Of a DNA stretch of 64,000 nucleotides, positions 32,990 to 40,417 are shown piece by piece. Position numbers and translations under genes: made by a program. Within the stretch, counting starts at the first letter, position 1, and each line of letters starts with the position of its first letter. Source of the DNA: VRUE01 sp963796705 (lineage in GTDB: Bacteria > Actinomycetota > Thermoleophilia > Solirubrobacterales > 70-9); assembly GCA_963796705.1 (NCBI GenBank), contig CAWCMK010000002.1:372001-436000 (forward strand). Direction: 5' to 3'. The notes below the pieces were generated by a model. That model saw only the letters and a list, made by a program, of their open reading frames with translations, made no database searches and was not told the DNA's origin.

Positions 32990-34513
32990 TCACCCCGGGG
33001 GAGAAATCGGGCCAAAGGGCAGCGAGCCGAAATGGTTCCCGGCATAGGCCGGGCTCTGAATGCCGCTGGCAAAGGCGCTGGTGGCCGCGGCGGAGGACTC
33101 AATTGGCCAGTCCATCCCGTCCTCGTACTTCTCGAACCACAACAGCCCCCGCACCTTCGGGAATTCGCTTGGCACCTCGCTGAGCGCTTCCTGGATCCAG
33201 TCAGCCTTCGAGCCGCCGGACTCGGTCGAGCCCATCTCGCCGATCACCATCGGCTTGGTCGGCGCGATTTCTTCGGTAATGCGTCGATAGGTCGTCGCGT
33301 AAAGCTGACGGAAGCTGGTCCAGCCCCCTCGTCCCGGGCCCCAGTTGTAGCCGTCGAGTCCGGTCCAGTCCACGTATTCGTTGCCCGGATAGAGCGATGC
33401 GAGTTCGTGCAACTTGCCTGTGGGGTCGACGTTCGGGCACCAGACCCAGGTCGCGTTGGTGGCGCCGACTTCGGTGAAGATGTCGTGCACGTGGCGCCAG
33501 GCGGCGACGTATTCGCCGGCCTGATTGCCATTGACTCCCTCTGACCACTCAAACCAGTTGCCGTTCATCTCCCAGTTGAAGCGCAAAAAGAACGGGTGCC
33601 CCCAGGCCTTGGCTTCCTCGGCGAATTCGCGGATGTAGCCGTCATAGCGCCCCGAGATCACGTCGGAGAGCTGGAATTCGGGCTCTTCGAGGCTCGCCGG
33701 CGTCGACTGTGAGGCCCAGCTGAAGAACGGGATCGAGCCGTGTTCGCGGATTCTCTGCATCAGGCTCGTCGGGAACCCGTAGAAGGAGCAGGGGGTGGAG
33801 GAGCAATCGGCGAAGGGGGCGGAAAAGTGGATCAGCGACATCGGCTTGCCCAGCATCTGTTCGAACTTCGTGACCGCGTTCATGTCCCAGGGCGCCTGGG
33901 TACCGGTCAACTGATCGCCGATCCAGGCCCCCCAGTAGATCGAGCCGGGAGTTCCCGAGCCCGGCGCGGAGACCGCCGCCGCGACGGGCGAGTGTCCTGG
34001 CGTGCTGTTTGAGGCTGGCGTCGAGACGGGTGTGGGTGCAACTCGGGGGTTCGACGGCGGACCAGGTTCCCTGACCCCCCCGCCCGAGCCTCCACCCGGA
34101 TGCTTTGCCGGCTTGCCTTCCCGGGCCGGAGCCGTCGCTCGCGACGGTGCGAGAGAAACTGACCGGCGTCTGCCTTCACCGGCGGCGACGCGCGGTGCGA
34201 GAGCCAGGGCCGGGTGCCCTGGCGGGGAGCGGCGAGACGCCCGACCCGCGCTCACTGTGGGACCGCGAACCGCCTTAATCTGGGGGGGTCTGTGGGGGAC
34301 AGCGGGGCGGCTCGGCTCCCGAGTGCAGAGCCCGTACGGCAGGCGAGCGTTCGTCTGGCTTCCCCTGCAGGGATGGCGCTCGGAGCGATTCGTCCTGGCG
34401 AGCCGAGCGTGGTGCGCGGTGGTAGCGGTAACAACTCCCGTCGCGATGATCAGGAGTCCGCCGAGGAGGACGAGGCGAAAGATCGCGGAGCGCCGGTTTG
34501 CCCGCATTGACAT
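32990..34513 (-). CDS. Secreted GH26-family glycosidase-like protein, copy 5
   Basis: 507 residues from ATG 34513 (ATG 34507 also possible); a longer open frame runs into the divergent GT4 gene and is not credible. Signal/anchor helix at 10-32 (AIFRLVLLGGLLIIATGVV), a long disordered Arg/Pro/Ser/Gly linker (residues 35-190), then GH26. Glu315 in RFNWEMNGNWFEW and Glu427 in KPMVIGEMGSTESGG are the predicted acid/base and nucleophile. First gene of the minus-strand array; an 85-base gap to the divergent GT4 must hold both promoters. Shares an identical 418-bp block with copy 3. Confidence 0.86.
   Translation of the reverse strand: MSMRANRRSAIFRLVLLGGLLIIATGVVTATTAHHARLARTNRSERHPCRGSQTNARLPYGLCTREPSRPAVPHRPPQIKAVRGPTVSAGRASRRSPPGHPALALAPRVAAGEGRRRSVSLAPSRATAPAREGKPAKHPGGGSGGGVREPGPPSNPRVAPTPVSTPASNSTPGHSPVAAAVSAPGSGTPGSIYWGAWIGDQLTGTQAPWDMNAVTKFEQMLGKPMSLIHFSAPFADCSSTPCSFYGFPTSLMQRIREHGSIPFFSWASQSTPASLEEPEFQLSDVISGRYDGYIREFAEEAKAWGHPFFLRFNWEMNGNWFEWSEGVNGNQAGEYVAAWRHVHDIFTEVGATNATWVWCPNVDPTGKLHELASLYPGNEYVDWTGLDGYNWGPGRGGWTSFRQLYATTYRRITEEIAPTKPMVIGEMGSTESGGSKADWIQEALSEVPSEFPKVRGLLWFEKYEDGMDWPIESSAAATSAFASGIQSPAYAGNHFGSLPFGPISPPG
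33343..33760. repeat. 418-bp block identical to 28245-28662
   Basis: Second member of the direct repeat inside GH26 copy 5. The next stretch towards the gene's 3' end (about 33274-33342) is different from copy 3 and 9 bases shorter, after which near-identity resumes to about 33050. Confidence 0.9.
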
Positions 34514-34598
34514 GGACAGATGTTCTACCTGTTTTCGCGGTCCCCTGGTCGTCGGGTGACTCGCATAACGTTGGCCGGGCGATGACCCGGGGCGATCG

Positions 34599-35840
34599 AT
34601 GCGGATCCTGATGCTGGCGCAGTCCTTCTCGCCGGTCATCGGAGGCGAGGAGAGGATCGTTGAGGACCTCAGCTCGGAGTTGGCGCGGCGCGGGCACGAG
34701 GTCGGGATCGCCACCCTGCGCCAGCCCGTGGGAGAGCCGCCCCCGCGCGAGGACGGGGTAGCGCTGCACCTGCTGGAGAGCACCATGCACCGCATTCCGG
34801 GGGTCTCGGTCGACGAGGAGAGGCGCTACGCGCCTCCCGCTCCCGATCCGCTTGCGCTGCGCGACCTGCGCCGCGTGATTCGCGCAAGCGAGCCCGACGT
34901 GGTCCATGCCCACAACTGGCTCGCGCACACGTTCCTGCCTCTGGAGTGGCGCTCATCGGCGGCCTTTGTGGTCTCTCTGCACGACTACAGCCTTGTCTGC
35001 GCGACCAAGCGATTCTTCTACCGGGGCGGTGTCTGCAGCGGCCCCCGGGCGGGCAAGTGCCTCGCGCACTCGGTCCAACATTACGGCGCCGCCAAGGGGT
35101 CGCTGACCGCGATTGGGACGCGAGCCAGCGGCGCCTGGTTGCGACAGCGGGTCGACATGTTCCTTCCGGTCAGCAGCTCGGTCCGCGATCTCAGCGGCCT
35201 CGGTCCTGCGGACGCCCAGCGGGTGGTGCCCAACTTCATCGGCGAGTTGCCCGCGCCTTCGCCCGCGGAGGAGCCGCGCCTCGCCGAGCTTCCCGCTGAC
35301 CCGTTCCTGCTCTACTTCGGCGATCTGACCGAGGACAAGGGCGTCCGGGTGCTAGTCGAAGCCTACGCCGGGCTCGATGACGCCCCGCCGCTGGTTCTGA
35401 TCGGGCGGCGACTGATCGATGATTTGCCAGATGCACCTGGCGTCGCGGTTTTGGAGCGCATGCCCCACCGGCTGGCAATTGAGGCAGTGCGGCGCTCGGC
35501 GCTCGTCGTCGTCCCCTCCTTGCTGCCAGAGTCCTTCGGGATAGTCGCGCTCGAGGCGGCGGCGGCTGGCAAGCCGGTAGTCGCCTCCCGGACCGGGGGA
35601 CTCGCCGACGTCGTCGTGGACGGGAAGACCGGTCTGCTCGTCCGGGCCGGCGATGCCAAGGCACTGAGGAATGCCCTGCGCCGGCTCTGCGACGATCCCG
35701 ATCTGCGGGCCCGGATGGGCGAGCGGGCCCTAGAGCGCGCGAAGCTCTTCGGCCCCGAGGAGGTCGTTCCGCGCTTTGAGGCCGCCTACGAGGAGGCGAT
35801 GACCCTGCGGCTAAAGCGCCGTGGGCGCCGCGACCGATAA
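34599..35840 (+). CDS. Glycosyltransferase family 4
   Basis: 413 residues; GT-B fold retaining transferase. N-terminal acceptor domain MRILMLAQSFSPVIGGEERIVEDLSSELARRGHEV with the glycine-rich loop; VVHAHNWLAH; a middle segment with cysteines (YRGGVCSGPRAGKCL). The C-terminal donor domain has YFGDLTEDKGVRVLVEAY and PESFGIVALEAAAAGKPVVAS carrying the EX7E motif for the nucleotide-sugar phosphate. Divergent from GH26 copy 5 and followed by the ABC exporter genes after 52 bases, so it probably builds the exported chain. Sugar specificity unknown. Confidence 0.9.
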   Translation: MRILMLAQSFSPVIGGEERIVEDLSSELARRGHEVGIATLRQPVGEPPPREDGVALHLLESTMHRIPGVSVDEERRYAPPAPDPLALRDLRRVIRASEPDVVHAHNWLAHTFLPLEWRSSAAFVVSLHDYSLVCATKRFFYRGGVCSGPRAGKCLAHSVQHYGAAKGSLTAIGTRASGAWLRQRVDMFLPVSSSVRDLSGLGPADAQRVVPNFIGELPAPSPAEEPRLAELPADPFLLYFGDLTEDKGVRVLVEAYAGLDDAPPLVLIGRRLIDDLPDAPGVAVLERMPHRLAIEAVRRSALVVVPSLLPESFGIVALEAAAAGKPVVASRTGGLADVVVDGKTGLLVRAGDAKALRNALRRLCDDPDLRARMGERALERAKLFGPEEVVPRFEAAYEEAMTLRLKRRGRRDR

Positions 35841-35892
35841 GGGCAAGGTGCCCCAGGGGAGTTCCGGTGGGTGGCGAAACTAACCTGACTAC

Positions 35893-36768
35893 ATGCCAGA
35901 GCTGACCGCCGAGATAGCTGTCGAGGAGCCGCAGAGGCCGACCGCGTCGACGATCCGGCTGCAACCAACCAGCGGCTTCAGTCGGGTCCTCTCACCCCGG
36001 GAACTGTGGCGCTACCGGGACCTGGCCCTGCAGATCGTGGTCCGCGACGTCACCCTGCGCTACCGCCAAACGGCGCTGGGCGCCGCCTGGGCGATTCTTC
36101 AGCCGGTCCTCCTGATGATCGTCTTCTACATCTTCTTCAATCGTGTGGCGGGCGTCTCGGCCGGCGGCAGCGTCCCCTACACGATCTTCAGCCTCACCGC
36201 GCTGGTTCCATGGACCTACTTCGCGAACACGATGCTGCTCGGCTCCGAAAGCCTCGTCCTCTACAAAGAACTCGTTTCGAAAATCTACTTCCCGCGGATC
36301 TTCATGCCCCTGGGTGCCGTCGGTGCGGGCCTCGTCGACCTCGCGGTCTCGACCACGATCGTGATCGCCGTGATCCTGATCTACGGCATCGTCCCGACCG
36401 TTGCGATCCTCACCCTGCCACTCTTCATCCTGATCGCGATTGCCAGCGTGATCGGTGTTACGGCGGCACTCTCGGCGATCAACGTGCGCTACCGCGACGT
36501 CCGCTACGTGATCCCCTTTGCCGTGCAGATGTGGTTCTTCCTGACGCCGATCGTCTATGCGAGCAGCTCTTTGCATTCGCCCTGGAGGACGCTCTTGGGA
36601 ATCAATCCGATGGCCGGGGTGGTGGAAGGTTTTCGCTGGGCGCTGCTCGGTACCGGCACCGCACCCTGGGGGCTGATGGGGCTCTCCGCCGCCAGCGCCG
36701 TGGTGCTCTTCTTTGCGGGGCTCGCTTACTTCGACCGGGTCGAGCGGACCTTTGCCGACATCATCTGA
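35893..36768 (+). CDS. wzm: ABC-2 type polysaccharide export permease (Wzm-like)
   Basis: 291 residues. After a 45-residue cytoplasmic start (SGFSRVLSPRELWRYRDL, an amphipathic gate helix), there are six hydrophobic segments: AWAILQPVLLMIVFYIFF, TIFSLTALVPWTYFA, LVDLAVSTTIVIAVILIYG, VAILTLPLFILIAIASVIG, YVIPFAVQMWFFLTPIVYA, and a final one near MGLSAASAVVLFFAG. QIVVRDVTLRYRQTALGAAW is the typical Wzm/TagG entry motif. It forms the membrane channel with the ATPase encoded next (4-base gap) and exports a lipid-linked glycan or teichoic-acid-like polymer. Confidence 0.93.
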   Translation: MPELTAEIAVEEPQRPTASTIRLQPTSGFSRVLSPRELWRYRDLALQIVVRDVTLRYRQTALGAAWAILQPVLLMIVFYIFFNRVAGVSAGGSVPYTIFSLTALVPWTYFANTMLLGSESLVLYKELVSKIYFPRIFMPLGAVGAGLVDLAVSTTIVIAVILIYGIVPTVAILTLPLFILIAIASVIGVTAALSAINVRYRDVRYVIPFAVQMWFFLTPIVYASSSLHSPWRTLLGINPMAGVVEGFRWALLGTGTAPWGLMGLSAASAVVLFFAGLAYFDRVERTFADII

Positions 36769-36772
36769 GCCG

Positions 36773-38029
36773 ATGAGCAATCTCGCGATTAAGACAGAGG
36801 GGCTCGGCAAGAGCTACCGGCTGGGGATCGGCCACCAGGGCTACGGGACCCTTCGCGACAGCATCGTCAACGGCATCCGCAACCTGCTACGCAGCGCCAC
36901 CCTCCGACGCACCGACAAGCCGCAGGTCGACTACCTCTGGGCTCTGAAGGACGTCTCCGTCGGGGTCCAAAGCGGCGAAGCGATCGGCCTCATTGGCCAC
37001 AACGGCGCCGGCAAGAGCACCCTGCTGAAAATCCTCTCCCGGATCGCCGAGCCCACCAAAGGCTGGGCCGAGGTGACCGGGCGGGTCGGCTCCCTGCTTG
37101 AGGTCGGCACCGGCTTTCATCCCGAGTTGACGGGACGGGAGAACGTCTTCCTAAACGGCGCCATCCTCGGCATGCGTCGCTCTGAGATCCGGCGTCGATT
37201 CGACGAAATCGTTGAGTTCTCCGACGTGCAGCGCTTCCTCGACACGCCGGTCAAGCGCTATTCAAGCGGCATGCAGGTGCGGCTCGCGTTCGCCGTCGCC
37301 GCCCACCTCGAACCCGAGATCCTGCTCGTCGACGAGGTTCTCTCGGTCGGCGATGCAACCTTTCAGCGCAAGTCCCTGGGGAAGATGGCAGAGGTGGCGA
37401 AGGCCGGCAGCACGGTGATCTTCGTCTCCCACAACCTGGCGACGATCCAGGCCCTGTGTGAGCGCGGGATCCAGCTCGAGCGGGGCGTCGTCGTCGCCGA
37501 TGGCCCGGTCCAGGAGACGGTCAGCCACTACCTGCGTGGTCTCGAGCGCGCCGCCACGACCGACCTCCTTGCCCGCGCCGACCGCGACGGCCGTGGCTGG
37601 GAAGAATCGCTCGTGCGGCGGCTCGCCGTCTATGACGCCAGCGGCGAGGCCGATGTCATCGTCGGCGGTCGCAAGGCGAAGATCGAGGTCGAGGTAACCG
37701 AGGTTATGCCGATGATGCAGTGCGAGCTGACGATCCTCAACAGCCTCGGACACCCGGTCACGACCCTGGACAGCGAACTCTCCTCGCCGGCTGACGTCCG
37801 CGACTCGACAATGGGGACGCGGATCGAATGCGAGCTTGACTCGCTGCCGCTGGTCCCCGGCCGCTACCGCATCGACGTCGTCCTCCGGGGGCGTGAGGAG
37901 ATCCAGGACGGCCTGCAGGCCGCCGCCTTTTTCGACGTCGAGCCCGGCGTGATCGACGGGCGGCCGATGCCGAGCATCGGGGCCGACGGCGACGTGATCC
38001 TCCCTCACATCTGGCGCCTGCCGGCCTGA
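36773..38029 (+). CDS. wzt: ABC polysaccharide export ATPase with glycan-recognition C-terminus (Wzt-like)
   Basis: 418 residues from ATG 36773, just after the permease stop; an earlier in-frame start would lie inside the permease. Walker A GHNGAGKST, signature YSSGMQVRLAFAVAA, Walker B ILLVDEVLSVGD, and switch His in VIFVSHNLATI, residues 1-245. The region about 265-418 is a beta-sandwich like the Wzt C-terminal domain that reads the terminal modification of the O-antigen chain (IEVEVTEVMPMMQCELTI, GTRIECELDSLPLVPGRYRIDVVL). This points to an export system with capped chains. It completes the exporter with the preceding gene. Confidence 0.94.
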   Translation: MSNLAIKTEGLGKSYRLGIGHQGYGTLRDSIVNGIRNLLRSATLRRTDKPQVDYLWALKDVSVGVQSGEAIGLIGHNGAGKSTLLKILSRIAEPTKGWAEVTGRVGSLLEVGTGFHPELTGRENVFLNGAILGMRRSEIRRRFDEIVEFSDVQRFLDTPVKRYSSGMQVRLAFAVAAHLEPEILLVDEVLSVGDATFQRKSLGKMAEVAKAGSTVIFVSHNLATIQALCERGIQLERGVVVADGPVQETVSHYLRGLERAATTDLLARADRDGRGWEESLVRRLAVYDASGEADVIVGGRKAKIEVEVTEVMPMMQCELTILNSLGHPVTTLDSELSSPADVRDSTMGTRIECELDSLPLVPGRYRIDVVLRGREEIQDGLQAAAFFDVEPGVIDGRPMPSIGADGDVILPHIWRLPA

Positions 38030-38055
38030 GCGGCGCCCCTGTCCATAATCGGTCG

Positions 38056-39117
38056 ATGCGCCCGCGCGTCATATGTGTGCTGGTTGCCCTGCTCGTTGTG
38101 GCACCGACGGCAGCGAGCGCTGCGTCGCGGGGACCCGAGAAGCCCTGGATCGGCGTCAAGGGAAACCATCTCGTCGAAAGTTCCGGCCGGCCGGTGCGCC
38201 TGTTCGGCGTCAACCGCGCCGGGCCCGAGTACCGCTGCGTCGAAGGCGAGGGGATCTTCGAGGGGCCCACGGACGGTGCCTCGATCGCGGCGATGAAGAG
38301 CTGGCGGATCAACGCCGTCCGGCTGCCCCTCAATGAGAGCTGCTGGCTCGGCATCAACGGGATCGCCCCGAGCCTCAGTGGCGCCGCCTACCGCGCCGCG
38401 ATTGCCGACTTCGTCACGCGGCTCGAGCACGCAGGTCTGTATGTGATCCTCGATCTGCAGTGGGCGGCGCCGGGCACCCATCAGGCGACAGGGTTAATCC
38501 CGCTGCCGGATGCCGAACATGCACCGGCCTTCTGGGCCAGCGTGGCTAGCTTCTTTCGCGGCGACAGGAGCCTGCTGTTCGATCTCTACAACGAGCCCCA
38601 CGACGTCACTTGGGACTGCTGGGCGGCGCCCTGCACGGTCCACGACAACTGGTTCGGCGACTACCCGGCAACCGGGCTTCCGCAGCTGCTGGAGGCGGTC
38701 CGTTCGACCGGGGCGCGGCAGCCGGTGATGCTCGGTGGTCTCGACTGGTCGCGCGACCTCCAGGGCTGGCTCGAACACGTCCCCGCCGACCCCGCGCACG
38801 CGGTTGTCGCCTCCAACCACACCTACGACTTCTCCGCATGTTATGCAGGCTGCCGCACCGCGCTGGCCCGCATCGCGAAGCGCTTCCCGGTCGTCACCGG
38901 TGAGCTGGGCGAGGGTGACTGTCGCCATCACTACATCGATCCCTACATGCGCTGGGCAGACCGGCACGGGATCTCATACTTGGGGTGGGCGTGGGACACC
39001 GGGGCGGGATGGGGTTGTAAGCAGGGTCCCTCCCTGATCAGGAGCTACTCGGGGAGCCCGACCCGCTTCGGCGTCGGTCTGCGCCGTCACCTTCGCGCGA
39101 TCCGGCCTCAGCGATGA
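38056..39117 (+). CDS. Secreted glycoside hydrolase family 5 (cellulase-like)
   Basis: 353 residues. Signal peptide (VICVLVALLVVAPTAASA) then a (beta/alpha)8 GH5 domain: RLFGVNRAGPEYRC, WRINAVRLPLNESCWLG, LYVILDLQWAAPG, the acid/base in LLFDLYNEPHDV, NHTYDFSACYAGC, and the nucleophile in VVTGELGEGDC. The LPLNESCWL and YNEPHD blocks fit secreted endo-beta-glucanase/mannanase types. Its 3' end overlaps the convergent FAD-enzyme gene by 80 bases. Position right after the exporter suggests it trims or releases the exported polymer. Confidence 0.9.
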   Translation: MRPRVICVLVALLVVAPTAASAASRGPEKPWIGVKGNHLVESSGRPVRLFGVNRAGPEYRCVEGEGIFEGPTDGASIAAMKSWRINAVRLPLNESCWLGINGIAPSLSGAAYRAAIADFVTRLEHAGLYVILDLQWAAPGTHQATGLIPLPDAEHAPAFWASVASFFRGDRSLLFDLYNEPHDVTWDCWAAPCTVHDNWFGDYPATGLPQLLEAVRSTGARQPVMLGGLDWSRDLQGWLEHVPADPAHAVVASNHTYDFSACYAGCRTALARIAKRFPVVTGELGEGDCRHHYIDPYMRWADRHGISYLGWAWDTGAGWGCKQGPSLIRSYSGSPTRFGVGLRRHLRAIRPQR

Positions 39118-40414
39118 GCTCGCGGGCGCTGCGCAGGCCTCCGACGATCGCATCCTCCATCGCCGAGTACTCCCAGACCGCGTAGCGGCCGGCCGTGTGC
39201 ACCCCCCGGTCGCGCAGCGCCTCCCGCAGCAGGGCTCGCACCGGGCCGGTGTCGCGATCGTGGATCACGTAGGCGTGATCGATCCTCACCGGCAGCACCG
39301 TCTCGACCTCGTCCTCGCCCTCGATCGCGCCGAGCGCCGACATGTCGGCGATCGCCGCCTCGACCAGCTCATCCCCGGGGCGCTCGGCCGCATGCGAGAT
39401 CTCAACGTAGACGCTCTCCCGCCCAGCCGGCGCCATCGCCTCCGCGAAGCGCCCGTAGAACCCGAGCCGGTATGCCGCGAAGCGCGGCTCGGGAAGGTAG
39501 ATCCATTGGTACTGGCTGAGCTCGGGGTTGGCATGCCGCAGACCCAGGTTGACGCAGGTGACGGTGTTCGCGCGCAGCTTCACCGCGGTCTCGAAGGCGG
39601 GCTCGCGGGGCCTGATGATCGAGGCCAGTTCGGGCAGCGGGATCGTCGCCACGACGCCGATCTCAAAGCCAAAGGAGCGGCCATCCTCTGTGTGAACGCG
39701 ACGCTCCTCAGTGTCGATCTCGACGGCCCGCGCGCCTGTGAGAAGCGTCTCGACCAGGCCCGCCAGGCCGCTGCTGAGGGTCGCGATTCCGCCGTGCGAA
39801 GGGTAGAGAAAGGTGCGGTTATAGCCGGTCTCCACCGTTTCTCGCCGCTCACCGCCGCGGCGGATGTCGGCGAGGCTGGGCTGCGGTACGAAGCGGCCCA
39901 GCCACTCGGTGGTCAGTTCCCCGACACTGACCGTGGAGAGCTTCTCGTTGTAGGGGACCATGAAATGGCGGCCGATCCCCGAGCCGAGGTTTGCCTCGAT
40001 CCACTGGCCGAAGTCGGCGTAGCCCTCCTCGGGTGCCCTGACCTGCTCGGCGGGGAGCTCCTCGAGGCATTCGCGGCGGATCGGTTCGGGCGCGTAGGCG
40101 AGGTGCATCTGAAATGGGTAGGGGACGATCGCGCCTCCGATCTCGATCACCGAGTTGCGGCTCATCCGGTTCCAGTCCTCGGGCTCGGTCGCCTCCTCAA
40201 CGACCCGCAGGGCCTCGGGGTTAGAGAGGTGCAGGAGGTGACCGGAGCAATCGAATGTGTAGCCATCTTGCTGGAAGCTGCGGGTCAGCCCGCCGGCGAT
40301 CTCGCCGGCCTCGAGTAGCGCGACGCTCCGACCCTGGCGCTGGGCCTCGATCGCTGCACTCAGCCCGGCGGGACCCCCGCCCACGACGACGATCTCGAAA
40401 TCGGTCTCGCTCAT
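39038..40414 (-). CDS. FAD-dependent amine-oxidase/UDP-galactopyranose-mutase-like protein
   Basis: 458 residues. Rossmann FAD site IVVVGGGPAGLSAAIEAQRQG, an Arg/Glu end VALLEAGEIAGGLTRS, YTFDCSGHLLHLSNPEA, a middle MVPYNEKLSTVSVGEL typical of the Glf/protoporphyrinogen-oxidase-like group of sugar-locus enzymes, and a C-terminal FAD contact AGRYAVWEYSAMEDAIVGGL. Proteins of this type in polysaccharide loci include UDP-galactopyranose mutases and relatives of unknown substrate. The last 20 residues (GSREGDGADRRRSGSGSPSSS) are low complexity and are encoded opposite the end of the GH5 gene. Last gene of the minus operon starting at 48826. Confidence 0.85.
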   Translation of the reverse strand: MSETDFEIVVVGGGPAGLSAAIEAQRQGRSVALLEAGEIAGGLTRSFQQDGYTFDCSGHLLHLSNPEALRVVEEATEPEDWNRMSRNSVIEIGGAIVPYPFQMHLAYAPEPIRRECLEELPAEQVRAPEEGYADFGQWIEANLGSGIGRHFMVPYNEKLSTVSVGELTTEWLGRFVPQPSLADIRRGGERRETVETGYNRTFLYPSHGGIATLSSGLAGLVETLLTGARAVEIDTEERRVHTEDGRSFGFEIGVVATIPLPELASIIRPREPAFETAVKLRANTVTCVNLGLRHANPELSQYQWIYLPEPRFAAYRLGFYGRFAEAMAPAGRESVYVEISHAAERPGDELVEAAIADMSALGAIEGEDEVETVLPVRIDHAYVIHDRDTGPVRALLREALRDRGVHTAGRYAVWEYSAMEDAIVGGLRSARELIAEAGSREGDGADRRRSGSGSPSSS

Positions 40415-40417
40415 CCG

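Noticed and set aside
34514..34795. Extension of GH26 copy 5 upstream to 34795
   Set aside because: It would overlap the divergent GT4 coding region and puts the signal helix in the middle of the protein.
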